From Clostridium acetobutylicum ATCC 824 (GTDB lineage Bacteria; Bacillota; Clostridia; Clostridiales; Clostridiaceae), in the NCBI RefSeq assembly GCF_000008765.1, contig NC_003030.1:2452001-2516000 (forward strand): DNA of 64,000 nucleotides, given 5' to 3'. The notes under the pieces are model-generated. The model saw only the letters and a list, made by a program, of their open reading frames with translations, did not search any database and had not been told where the DNA came from. Below are positions 18,881-27,138 of the stretch, piece after piece (the stretch's first letter is position 1; each line of letters opens with the position of its first letter). A program made the translations under genes and the position numbers.

Positions 18881-19402
18881 TTAAGCTTTTTTAGGTGCTA
18901 ATATCATTATCATATTTTTACCTTCTAATTTTGCTGGTTTTTCAATAACGCCAACATCATTTATCTTTTCAAAAAAATTGTCAAGTATCTTCCTACCTTT
19001 AAATGCGTAGTCAGTTTGTCTTCCTCTAAATCTTACTGCAACCTTAACTTTATCACCGGCTATTAAGAATTTACGTGCATTATTTGATTTTATTTGAACA
19101 TCATGCTCTTCAATAGATGCACTTAATCTTACTTCCTTAACATTTACAATCTTTTGGTTTTTCTTATTTTCTTTTTCCTTCTTAGTTTGCTCATATACAA
19201 ACTTACCAAAATCCATTATCTTACAAACCGGTGGAACAGCATTAGGTGACATAGCAACCAAATCAAGTTCCTTCTCTTCAGCCAATTTTAAAGCTTCACT
19301 TGTAGGAATTACTCCTAGCTGAGAACCATCATCACCTATTACTCTAACTTCTTTTTGTCTTATTTCCTCATTTACAATAAAATTTTTATTCTTACTTATG
19401 AT
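18881..19402 (-). CDS. infC: Translation initiation factor IF-3, AUC start
   Basis: 173 residues from AUC at 19402-19400. No ATG is near. GGAGG ends 5 bases before AUC, whereas the GTG at 19408 overlaps the Shine-Dalgarno. The protein then reads (M)[14 protein letters not shown], aligning with the ISK start of Bacillus IF-3. Rare AUU/AUC/AUA starts are a known feature of infC: IF-3 discriminates against them and so limits its own synthesis. The N domain ([19 protein letters not shown]) and C domain ([27 protein letters not shown]) are complete. AUA at 19399 is the alternative start. Confidence 0.93.
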
Positions 19403-19412
19403 TTTCACCTCC

Positions 19413-19557
19413 GAAAACTCAACAAATATACATATATTTATAATAAAAAAAGACGGTTATTCACCGTCTCAAATATACATAGCAAAATAAGCTGCATATC
19501 TTTAACCTTACTAGCTTTGCTGTAAGGTGAGAAACGGCAAGTTTCTTCTTCAATACT
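19413..19557 (-). promoter_or_regulatory. infC operon leader with attenuator (L20-leader type)
   Basis: About 145 bases of leader contain an upstream pairing region (ACCTTACAGC...CTAGTAAGGT, near 19500-19530) and a terminator hairpin at 19451-19469 (AGACGG/CCGTCT) followed by seven Ts. The architecture and the infC-rpmI-rplT order match the L20 leader of low-GC Firmicutes, in which L20 binding favours termination. I infer the ligand from context. Confidence 0.75.
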
Positions 19558-19563
19558 TAATAA

Positions 19564-19592
19564 ATTATACCACCTACTAGCTACTTTGTCAA
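19564..19592 (-). promoter_or_regulatory. Promoter of infC operon
   Basis: A consensus TTGACA (19592-19587), 17-base spacer and TATAAT (19569-19564) on the minus strand, just after the thrS stop codon. Confidence 0.9.
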
Positions 19593-19595
19593 CAA

Positions 19596-21509
19596 TTAGA
19601 TTGAACTTATTTTTTCCTTAACTTCTGCATTTATTCTAAATATGAAATCCTCAATATTCATAGATCCCAAATCTCCTTCTTTTCTGCTTCTTACTGAGAT
19701 TATACCTTCTTTTATTTCCTTATCCCCTATTACAATCATGTAAGGAACTTTTTTAAGTTGAGCCTCTCTTATCTTATATCCTATCTTTTCATTTCTAACA
19801 TCTTTTTCAACTCTTATTCCCGCTTCTTTTAATTTTTCACTTATAGCATCAACATATTCTACTTGACTGTCAGTTATATTCATTACTTTAACTTGAACTG
19901 GTGCAAGCCAAGTTGGAAAAGCACCTGCATAGTGTTCTATTAAAATACCTATGAATCTCTCTATACTTCCAAAAACAACCCTATGAACCATAACAGGTCT
20001 ATGTTTTTCTCCATCTGCTCCAATATAGTTGATATCAAATCTTTCAGGCATTTGGAAATCGAGCTGTATTGTTCCGCACTGCCATGTTCTACCTATACAA
20101 TCTTTAAGATGGAAATCTATTTTAGGTCCGTAGAACGCTCCGTCTCCTTCATTAACTATATACTCCAAGTTTGCAGCATTAAGTGCATTTATAAGTCCAT
20201 TTGTAGCTGCTTCCCAATCTTCGTCACTTCCCATTGAATCTTCTGGTCTTGTAGATAATTCAACATAATATTCAAACCCAAATACTTTATAGAAAGAATC
20301 TATAAGCTTTATTACTCCAAGTATCTCTTCTGTTATTTGTTCTTTAGTCATAAATATATGAGCATCATCTTGATTAAAACATCTTACTCTCATAAGTCCA
20401 TGAAGTGCTCCCGACTTTTCATGTCTGTGAACAAGTCCTATCTCTGCAAGCTTTATAGGAAGTTCTCTATATGAATGTATATTATCCTTATAAACAAGAA
20501 TTGATCCTGGGCAATTCATAGGCTTTATAGCGTAATCAGCTTCATCTATCTTGGTAAAATACATATTTTCTTTATAATGATCCCAGTGGCCTGACTGATG
20601 CCATAAAGCTTCATTTAATATTATAGGTGTACTTATCTCATCATAACCAGCTTTATCATGAACCTCTCTCCAATAATTAAGTAAAAGATTTTTTAGTACC
20701 ATTCCCTTTGGATGAAAGAACGGAAAACCAGGCCCCTCTTCATGCATAGTAAATAAGTCTAATTCTTTTCCTATTTTTCTATGATCCCTCTTCTTAGCTT
20801 CTTCAAGCATATTTATATAGTCATCAAGATCTGCTTTTTTAGTAAATGCAGTTCCATATATTCTTTGGAGCATTTTATTTTTTTCATTTCCTCTCCAATA
20901 AGCACCTGCTACAGACATAAGTTTTATAACTTTGACCTTTGCAGTTGATTCAACATGAGGTCCTGCACATAAATCAACAAATTCCCCCTGCTTATAGAAT
21001 GAAATTACAGCATCTTCTGGAAGATCTTTTATAAGTTCTACCTTATAAGGTTCTTTTTTCTCTTCCATGTATTCTATAGCTTTTTCTCTAGGCAACTCAA
21101 ATCTTTCAAGCTTAAGATTTTCTTTTATTATTTTGTTCATTTCCTTTTCTATCTTAGCAAACATCTCTTCTGTAAATGAAAAATCTGCATCGATATCATA
21201 ATAAAATCCCGAATCAATTGCAGGTCCTATAGCTAGCTTCGCTTCAGGATAAAGTCTTTTTATAGCTTGAGCCAATATATGTGAAGCTGTATGTCTTAAT
21301 GTCCATTTTCCATCCTCATCATCAAAAGTAAGTATTTCAAGATTGCAATCTTTATCAATGTTGGTCATTAATTCTGCTCTCTTTCCATTGATTTTAGCAG
21401 AAATAGCCTTCTTGTAAAGCCCTGGACTTATTGCTTTTGCAACATCGCCTGGAGTTGTTGTATTTTCAAACTCCATAACTTTTCCATCTTTAAGTGTTAC
21501 TTTAATCAT
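19596..21509 (-). CDS. thrS: Threonyl-tRNA synthetase
   Basis: 637 residues, standard length; ATG after AGGAGG. Domains in order: TGS (MIKVTLKDGKVMEFENTTTP), editing domain with HTASHILAQA and a CAGPHVEST Cys/His site, class II core with PMNCPGSILVYK and a RHEKSGALHGLMRVR motif 2, then motif 3 (VHRVVFGSIERFIGIL) and the anticodon-binding domain (APVQVKVMNITDSQ). It is complete, with both catalytic Zn ligands (PMNC and later His) in place. Regulated by the T-box upstream. Confidence 0.98.
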   Translation of the reverse strand: MIKVTLKDGKVMEFENTTTPGDVAKAISPGLYKKAISAKINGKRAELMTNIDKDCNLEILTFDDEDGKWTLRHTASHILAQAIKRLYPEAKLAIGPAIDSGFYYDIDADFSFTEEMFAKIEKEMNKIIKENLKLERFELPREKAIEYMEEKKEPYKVELIKDLPEDAVISFYKQGEFVDLCAGPHVESTAKVKVIKLMSVAGAYWRGNEKNKMLQRIYGTAFTKKADLDDYINMLEEAKKRDHRKIGKELDLFTMHEEGPGFPFFHPKGMVLKNLLLNYWREVHDKAGYDEISTPIILNEALWHQSGHWDHYKENMYFTKIDEADYAIKPMNCPGSILVYKDNIHSYRELPIKLAEIGLVHRHEKSGALHGLMRVRCFNQDDAHIFMTKEQITEEILGVIKLIDSFYKVFGFEYYVELSTRPEDSMGSDEDWEAATNGLINALNAANLEYIVNEGDGAFYGPKIDFHLKDCIGRTWQCGTIQLDFQMPERFDINYIGADGEKHRPVMVHRVVFGSIERFIGILIEHYAGAFPTWLAPVQVKVMNITDSQVEYVDAISEKLKEAGIRVEKDVRNEKIGYKIREAQLKKVPYMIVIGDKEIKEGIISVRSRKEGDLGSMNIEDFIFRINAEVKEKISSI

Positions 21510-21540
21510 ATTAATTCCTCCTATAAAAATTATTTATCAA

Positions 21541-21780
21541 AAAAAATAAAACTCCTCCCATACAAGGGACGAGTTACCGTGTTTCCACCCAAATTAAAAG
21601 AAGAAATCTTTCCTTCCTTTCACTCAAATCAATAACGCAGATATGCGGAAATGCCTACTATAATTCAACACTCAGCTCAAAGGTGGTTTTCAACAATACA
21701 CGTTTGGGAAAATTTCAGCTAATAATTCCCTCTCTTTAAAACAGTAATTTGCTTACTCTTCCTTTTCAAAGCCTTTATTT
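21541..21780 (-). promoter_or_regulatory. T-box leader of thrS, specifier ACC (Thr)
   Basis: The T-box core reads GGGTGGAAACACGG (around 21578-21591), a variant of the usual GGTGGNACCGCG. A terminator stem at 21550-21575 (AACTC-TCCC/GGGA-GAGTT, one G-G mismatch) ends in TTTTATTTTTTT. The specifier region has two ACC codons side by side at 21687-21682 in GAAAACCACCTTTGAG, giving Thr in either case. Confidence 0.92.
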
Positions 21781-21787
21781 AAGTAAA

Positions 21788-21816
21788 ATTATATTCCAAT
21801 AGAAATAATAAGTCAA
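21788..21816 (-). promoter_or_regulatory. Promoter of thrS leader
   Basis: TTGACT (21816-21811), a 17-base spacer and TATAAT (21793-21788) on the minus strand. Confidence 0.88.
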
Positions 21817-21873
21817 TACAAAATTAATTTTTACAATTATATTATTAATATATGTTTATTCTTTATCTACACT

Positions 21874-22749
21874 CTATGTTCTACCCATAGTAATTTCACT
21901 GCAATATGTTACTCTGTTTTCAAAGACATTTTGTATAGTATTTAAAATTTCCTTATTCAAGAACTTATCAATATCATGGATAACTATCTTTTCTGGACAT
22001 GCAGTTATCAAACCACTTATTAATATATCATCTTCATTTATATCACTTCTAAACTTAGCGCCAGAAAATTCTACCATTACTTTATCAGTTATATCATTAT
22101 TATTTATATCTGTAAGTCTATAGTCTCCATTTTCTATCACATAAATATTAACGATCTCAAGCTTGCTTTCTTGCATTTCAACAAAATACTTAAGGAGTTT
22201 TATAAACTCATCATACTCTTTTTCAATCATATATCTCTCTATTACCTTATCTATTATAACTTTTAAACTTTCAACTATATCTTTTGCTCTAAATGTTATA
22301 AAACCAGTTACATTTATTTCATCATATTCATTAATACACTTGTTTATTTTATCTAAAATTTTATTCTTTTTATTTATATAAAATATCTCCTCATCATTTA
22401 TAATATTATCTTTTAAAATTTCGTTAATACAAATTTCCCTTACCTCGCTCATTTCATCAATGTCTAGAAAAAAATATGAATCTTCTAATATATCATTTAA
22501 ACCCATCATACAGAAATCTATAGCCATAATATCGTATAATACTTTAGCAAAACACCTATCAAATTTTTTCTTAACAGTATGATCATATTCATAATTGTTA
22601 CACATAATTTTTATAAAATGACTGTCTTCTTCCATACTTTCACATAAACCAATATTTATATTTTCTTCTTTTAAGTTATCTTTTATTTCCTCTATACTGC
22701 TTATGACATAATTAACTTTATCCTTAACCACTATAGTTTTAATAAGCAT
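21874..22749 (-). CDS. ytxC: YtxC-like sporulation protein
   Basis: 291 residues from the ATG at 22749, with AAAGGA 8 bases upstream; a 13-codon extension lacks a ribosome site. It matches the YtxC family, named from a B. subtilis gene next to thrS and linked to sporulation, whose biochemical role is unknown. It is acidic and mostly helical, with a conserved ITFRAKDIVESLKVIIDKV helix and a VNIYVIENGDYRLTD segment in the last third. The position upstream of the thrS leader agrees with the B. subtilis context. Confidence 0.75.
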   Translation of the reverse strand: MLIKTIVVKDKVNYVISSIEEIKDNLKEENINIGLCESMEEDSHFIKIMCNNYEYDHTVKKKFDRCFAKVLYDIMAIDFCMMGLNDILEDSYFFLDIDEMSEVREICINEILKDNIINDEEIFYINKKNKILDKINKCINEYDEINVTGFITFRAKDIVESLKVIIDKVIERYMIEKEYDEFIKLLKYFVEMQESKLEIVNIYVIENGDYRLTDINNNDITDKVMVEFSGAKFRSDINEDDILISGLITACPEKIVIHDIDKFLNKEILNTIQNVFENRVTYCSEITMGRT

Positions 22750-22914
22750 TTTACCAATCCTTTCTAATTGGATGTAATGCAAATTCATATTTATTTCTAA
22801 AAATATAAATCCAATCTTAGTTAGTATGCATCTAAAAAATTAACTATATGCATTTAATTTAATAAAAAGATATAATAGATTATATTAATATATTATTTAT
22901 TGTGAGGTGTTTTT

Positions 22915-23619
22915 TTGAAAACTGTTATTGTAGATAATAGAATAAATGAACTTGAAAGAAATAATTTGAAAAAACTAGATTTGAATTTAATTTTTGCTCC
23001 TACCTGTAATGATATTTCTGAGGCTATTTCATCTCATCCTGATGAAATTATTTGTAAGGTATCTGATTCTTTGCTTATTGCTTATAAAAATCTGCCTAAA
23101 GAATTCATTTCATCTCTTGAGTGTTTAAATATCAAAGTACTACAATCTTTTAACACCTTTAAAAAAGAATATCCATATGATGTAGCACTAAATGGTGTAG
23201 TTTTAAAAAATTTCTTTATACATAATATCAAACATACAGACCCAATACTTCATAATCATATTTCTAAAAAAACTATTATAAATGTAAAGCAAGGTTATAC
23301 AAAATGTTCAACAGCTGTGATAAGCGATTCTGCAATTATTACAAGTGATATAGGTATTGCACGTGCTTCTTCGGCCTTTAATTTGGATGTCCTACTTCTT
23401 CCTCCTGGTGATATTCTTCTTCCTGGTTTTGATTACGGTTTTATAGGCGGTACTTGCGGTCTAATTGGCAAAAATCTTCTTGCCTTTTATGGATCTCTTG
23501 AGAAATATAAATTTAAAAATAAGGTTTTGAATTTTTTAAACAAACATAATATAACACCAATATATCTTAGTAATGAAAAACTTGTAGATAGAGGAAGTAT
23601 CATTTGTATTAATCATTAA
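22915..23619 (+). CDS. DUF6873-type protein, GME-like fold
   Basis: 234 residues; TTG start with GAGGTG 5 bases upstream. The sequence has a repeated pattern of strand plus small loop (VKQGYTKCSTAVISD, IITSDIGIARA, LLLPPGDILLPGF, FIGGTCGLIG) that fits the DUF6873 family, predicted to share the guanidino-group-modifying (GME) fold with arginine deiminases and amidinotransferases. The His/Asp/Cys set of active enzymes is not obvious, so it may not be catalytic. It is transcribed away from ytxC. No partner genes suggest a pathway. Confidence 0.55.
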   Translation: MKTVIVDNRINELERNNLKKLDLNLIFAPTCNDISEAISSHPDEIICKVSDSLLIAYKNLPKEFISSLECLNIKVLQSFNTFKKEYPYDVALNGVVLKNFFIHNIKHTDPILHNHISKKTIINVKQGYTKCSTAVISDSAIITSDIGIARASSAFNLDVLLLPPGDILLPGFDYGFIGGTCGLIGKNLLAFYGSLEKYKFKNKVLNFLNKHNITPIYLSNEKLVDRGSIICINH

Positions 23620-23634
23620 TATTATATAAAATAA

Positions 23635-23669
23635 GACTGCCTCAATTGAATTTTTCAATCGAGGCAGTC
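23635..23669. terminator. Terminator between convergent genes
   Basis: GACTGCCTC pairs with GAGGCAGTC, extended by ATTG/CAAT. The T-rich tract (CTTATTTTATAT) lies on the minus-strand side, so it serves mainly the spore protein gene at 23697 and perhaps also the gene at 22915. Confidence 0.85.
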
Positions 23670-23696
23670 TGTGTGAATCAATTTAATTAAAACTTA

Positions 23697-23894
23697 CTAT
23701 TTAAGGCTGCTTTCATATTCTTGAATCATTCTTTTAACCATCTGTCCGCCTACAGATCCATTTTCTCTTGAAGTAAGATCTCCATTATATCCTTGTTTTA
23801 AATTTACTCCTACTTCCTTAGCTGCTTCCATCTTGAACTTATCTAATGCTCCTCTTGCTTCTGGTACTAATGTTTGGTTATTTCTTCTTGACAT
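23697..23894 (-). CDS. Small acid-soluble spore protein, alpha/beta type
   Basis: 65 residues from the ATG at 23894, which has AAAGGAGG 8-9 bases upstream. The sequence MSRRNNQTLVPEARGALDKF, the KMEAAKEVGV segment that contains the GPR protease site, and NGSVGGQMVKRMI at the end are diagnostic. It coats DNA in the spore core, protecting it from UV and heat, and is degraded on germination to supply amino acids. Expression is expected in the forespore under sigma-G; no convincing promoter could be picked by eye. Confidence 0.95.
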   Translation of the reverse strand: MSRRNNQTLVPEARGALDKFKMEAAKEVGVNLKQGYNGDLTSRENGSVGGQMVKRMIQEYESSLK

Positions 23895-24133
23895 AATCAA
23901 CTACCTCCTTTAAATTTAACTTGTATTGAATTTACGTTATAAGTTTGTGCTTTTTTAAGATATTTAATCTATTAAATTAAATGAAATATGCCCAATACTT
24001 GTATAGTAGCTTACCTTTTTAGCTTTAAGTTACTTTATAGAATATAATCTATTTTTTTCAATATTACATGTTGATAACATCTGTTATGTTTGTTATAATA
24101 CTCATATAATTATATATTCTAGGAGGTATTTTA

Positions 24134-24550
24134 ATGGAAAACGAAAACGACTCAAAAGTAGGAGCTGGAATCATAACTATATCTGTTCTTCATTTTATAG
24201 GAGCAGCTTTTACTCTTATTGGTTCCCTTATATTATTAGGTGCCAAGGACAATATCAACAATATATTAGCTCAAAGTGGCCAGTCTGCCAGTACTGTAAC
24301 TAATGCATCTATAGCTATATCACTAGTTCTTGTTATAGTTCTTGTTATAGGTATAATTTTAATTCTTAACAAAAAAGCTTTGGGAGTATATTTATATTTC
24401 TTATCTGAAATAGTATCTATAATTTATAATATTGTACATTCAGGTTTTTCTTTTATGATGGTATTGTCCCTTATTCTTCCTATTCTTATGGCAGTATTTA
24501 TATACCAGAAAAAAAGCTTATATGGATTTGGAAATAAATCAGCTTCATAA
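24134..24550 (+). CDS. Hypothetical membrane protein, four helices
   Basis: 138 residues; ATG after AGGAGG. Four predicted membrane segments: about residues 10-33, 58-78, 82-102 and 105-125, with a polar loop containing NILAQSGQSAS between the first two. There is no signal for export other than the first helix. No catalytic motif was found and the family is not recognised. It stands alone, between its own terminator and a leader region. Confidence 0.75.
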   Translation: MENENDSKVGAGIITISVLHFIGAAFTLIGSLILLGAKDNINNILAQSGQSASTVTNASIAISLVLVIVLVIGIILILNKKALGVYLYFLSEIVSIIYNIVHSGFSFMMVLSLILPILMAVFIYQKKSLYGFGNKSAS

Positions 24551-24560
24551 ATATTACAAA

Positions 24561-24592
24561 AAAGATGAATTATATATATAATTCATCTTTTT
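24561..24592 (+). terminator. Terminator after membrane protein gene
   Basis: AAAGATGAAT and ATTCATCTTT form a stem around a self-complementary TA-rich centre, followed by TTTTTATA. Confidence 0.85.
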
Positions 24593-24610
24593 ATACTATA
24601 TAATAAAAAA

Positions 24611-24651
24611 TTCTTCATAAATATTAAACTTTTATTTAATATTGTGAAGGA
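24611..24651 (+). terminator. Second hairpin upstream of the ChW gene
   Basis: TTCTTCA-TAAATATTAAA pairs imperfectly with TTTAATATT-GTGAAGGA, followed by TTTTCTCTTTTTTTG. It is either a backup terminator or an attenuator in the leader of the ChW-repeat gene. Confidence 0.5.
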
Positions 24652-24751
24652 TTTTCTCTTTTTTTGTAGAAGTAATTAGTAGTATTTTTGTCTAAAAATA
24701 TATTTGCTGTGCTTTAATAAGACAAACATATACTTAAGGGGGGAGATTAAA

Positions 24752-27055
24752 ACGAAAAAACTTTTCAGTACAACATTCATTGTCGGCTTATTTTTTATGC
24801 TTTTAGGATTTAGCACAAATGTATTAGCCGACACAACAACTGCAGTTCCTGATATTACATATCAGTCACAAATTCAAAACATAGGCTGGCAGGATATTAA
24901 AACAGCAGGAAATACTTCAGGAACAGTTGGACAAAGTCTAAGGGTTGAAGCATTTAAAATAAACCTTATAAATGCACCAGCTGGAGCCAAAATAAAATAT
25001 AGTGCTCATGTTGAAAACATAGGGTGGATGAATCCAGTCTATAGTCCTGATTTAATAGGAACCGTTGGCAAAGGTCTTAGAATGGAAGCTTTCAAAATTT
25101 CATTAGAGAATATGCCTGGATATTCAATTCAGTACAGAGCTCATGTGCAAAATATAGGTTGGCAAGATTGGGTTAAAGACGGTGCCATCGCTGGTACTAG
25201 CGGTCAAGGCCTCAGAATTGAAGCCTTAGAGGTTAAACTTGTGAAATCACCAGATGCTCAATCAATATCAGTTGATCCAAATCAATCTAACTTAGTAGTA
25301 GGCAATACTACAACATTAAAAGCAACTACAAATCCTACAGATGCATGGATAGCATCCACAAGTTGGAATTCTTCTAATACAGCTGTAGCAACAGTAGATG
25401 CTGATGGAAAAGTAACAGCTATAAGTGCAGGAACTGCTACTATAACTGCTACAGTTAACGGAAACTTAACTGCTTCTAGTAATATTACTGTTACTAGTCC
25501 AATTACTGTAGCTAGTGTAAGCCTAAGTAAAACCACTGATTCTCTAAATGTAGGAGACACAGATACTTTAACAGCAAATATATTACCTACAAATGCTACA
25601 AAAAAAGATGTTACTTGGAAATCTTCAAATAATTCCGTTGCCACAGTGGACAATACCGGAAAAGTAACAGCTATAAGTGCAGGAACTGCCAATATAACTG
25701 CTACTTCAGTTGATGGAAACCAAACTGGTTCTTGCAGCGTTACAGTTAAAAGTACACAAACTGATGGAATATCTGTTTCATATCAAGCTAATGTACAGGG
25801 TCAAGGATGGCAAAGTCCAGTTAGCGATTCTCAAACTGCTGGCACTGTAGGTCAAGGTTTAACTTTAAACGGCCTAAAAATTCAGCTGCTTAACGCTCCA
25901 TCAGGCGCTAGAATAAAATATCAAACTCAAGTTCAAAATCTTGGATGGCAACCAATCGTGTATGATGGTGATGAATCCGGATCTGGTGGACAAGCTTTAA
26001 GAGTTGAAGCAGTTAAAATTTACCTTGAAAACATGCCTGGATATATTATTCAATACCAAGCTCAAGTTCAAAATGTTGGATGGCAAAATTGGGTTAACGA
26101 TGGTGCTCTTGCAGGTACTGTTGGCCAAGGTTTAAGACTTGAAGCTTTAAGAATCAGAATAATAAAAGATGTTCACGTCCAATACCAAGCACACATCCAA
26201 AATATCGGATGGAAAGATGCAGTTACAGATGGAACTATAATAAGTACAAATGCAAAACCATTTGAATTTGAAGCATTTAAAGTAAACCTTCAAAATGCAC
26301 CAGCTGGTGCAAAAATTCAATATCAAGCACATGTACAAAACATTGGATGGATGGATCCTGTTTATGACGGTGCTCTTGCAGGTACTACTGGACAATCTCT
26401 TAGATTAGAAGCATTAAAAATTCAACTTGTAAATGCTCCTGGTTATAGAATAAAATATCAAGTAGATGTGCAAGGAATAGGTTGGATGAATTGGGTTAGT
26501 GATGGCCAAACAGCAGGTACCATAGGTTTAGGTCTTAGGATACAAGGAATAAGAATAGTTGTATCCTACGATGACGGAGTACAAACTGTACCTTCCACTC
26601 AACCTTCATCTTCACTTTTAAATACAATAAACTTTAAAGGTGCTGAGTACTTAAGCTATGCTTCCAACATACAAAGTACGAACAAAACTGCTATACAATT
26701 ACACGGTGGAATTAATGAGAATAACTGCGTATACTTCTCAAGTACAGCTCTTAGAGCAGTAGGTTTCAGCAGCATTCCTCTTTCAATGTGTAATACAGGA
26801 CAATATACTAACTTCCTACTTGGAAAAGGATGGACAAAACAAACAAATAAAGATTTGTTGACACCTGGAAGTATATGCTTTACTGTTAATGATGGTTTAA
26901 CTTATCCAACTCATACTTATATGTTCTTGGATTGGGTTAATCCAGACGATCATACTATGGCATATGTTGCTGATAATCAAGGAAGCGATGTTCATATAAG
27001 GAGTTTACTTGACGCTCCTGGTATAGATGCTTTTGCTTACTTCCTTCATCAGTAA
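24752..27055 (+). CDS. Secreted ChW-repeat/Big2 protein with Cys-His C-terminal domain; non-ATG start
   Basis: About 767 residues from codon 24752. No ATG, GTG or TTG follows the strong ribosome site (AAGGGGGGAG, 24736-24745): the candidate start codons are ACG at 24752 or ATT at 24746. A TTG at 24704 is in frame but has no ribosome site. A signal peptide (KKLFSTTFIVGLFFMLLGF, cut near VLADT) follows. Then come three ChW repeats, two Big2 immunoglobulin-like domains, six more ChW repeats and a C-terminal domain of about 135 residues. That domain has NENNCVYFSSTALR, YPTHTYMFLDW and VADNQG, which looks like a papain-fold Cys/His/Asn hydrolase (NlpC/CHAP-like). Probably extracellular, binding cell wall or a polymer. 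A terminator follows directly. Confidence 0.85.
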   Translation, partial: TKKLFSTTFIVGLFFMLLGFSTNVLADTTTAVPDITYQSQIQNIGWQDIKTAGNTSGTVGQSLRVEAFKINLINAPAGAKIKYSAHVENIGWMNPVYSPDLIGTVGKGLRMEAFKISLENMPGYSIQYRAHVQNIGWQDWVKDGAIAGTSGQGLRIEALEVKLVKSPDAQSISVDPNQSNLVVGNTTTLKATTNPTDAWIASTSWNSSNTAVATVDADGKVTAISAGTATITATVNGNLTASSNITVTSPITVASVSLSKTTDSLNVGDTDTLTANILPTNATKKDVTWKSSNNSVATVDNTGKVTAISAGTANITATSVDGNQTGSCSVTVKSTQTDGISVSYQANVQGQGWQSPVSDSQTAGTVGQGLTLNGLKIQLLNAPSGARIKYQTQVQNLGWQPIVYDGDESGSGGQALRVEAVKIYLENMPGYIIQYQAQVQNVGWQNWVNDGALAGTVGQGLRLEALRIRIIKDVHVQYQAHIQNIGWKDAVTDGTIISTNAKPFEFEAFKVNLQNAPAGAKIQYQAHVQNIGWMDPVYDGALAGTTGQSLRLEALKIQLVNAPGYRIKYQVDVQGIGWMNWVSDGQTAGTIGLGLRIQGIRIVVSYDDGVQTVPSTQPSSSLLNTINFKGAEYLSYASNIQSTNKTAIQLHGGINENNCVYFSSTALRAVGFSSIPLSMCNTGQYTNFLLGKGWTKQTNKDLLTPGSICFTVNDGLTYPTHTYMFLDWVNPDDHTMAYVADNQGSDVHIRSLLDAPGIDAFAYFLHQ
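24851..25247 (+). repeat. ChW repeats 1-3 (first triplet)
   Basis: Three units of about 45 residues, each with a central GW (QNIGWQD, ENIGWMN, QNIGWQDW) and a GT-GQ-LR-EA block. The units differ at their ends: NAPAGAKIKY, ENMPGYSIQY, then a shorter third end. Confidence 0.9.
25257..25750 (+). repeat. Two Big2 domains
   Basis: Two copies of about 80 residues, each ending with the VATVD..GKVTAISAGTA pattern followed by NITAT-type strands. These are bacterial Ig-like group 2 domains, usual spacers in cell-surface proteins. Confidence 0.92.
25772..26578 (+). repeat. ChW repeats 4-9 (second and third triplets)
   Basis: Six units that repeat the same A-B-C order as the first triplet: an NAP-G end, an MPGY or APGY end, and a short end. 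Unit 7 has lost the GT-GQ-LR block (reads TNAKPFEFEAF) but keeps GW. Confidence 0.9.
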
Positions 27056-27057
27056 AA

Positions 27058-27105
27058 AACAATAAATAAAACTGCCCTTAAACTAGGGCAGTTTTATTTA
27101 TTGTT
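27058..27105 (+). terminator. Strong terminator after the ChW gene
   Basis: A perfect 20-bp stem (arms 27058-27077 and 27086-27105, GC core ACTGCCC/GGGCAGT) with an 8-base loop, followed by TTTTTC. Confidence 0.93.
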
Positions 27106-27138
27106 TTTTCAAATAATTATATATTTAATCCACTTATA

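Noticed and set aside
25282-25692. A 136-codon minus-strand frame opposite the Big2 domains
   Set aside because: It is antisense to a repeat-rich coding region, has a repeated composition caused by the Big2 copies, and lacks a ribosome site.
24851-26578. Regularly spaced repeats, considered as a CRISPR array
   Set aside because: The repeats are protein-coding ChW units of about 135 bases and keep one reading frame; there are no short identical repeats with unique spacers.
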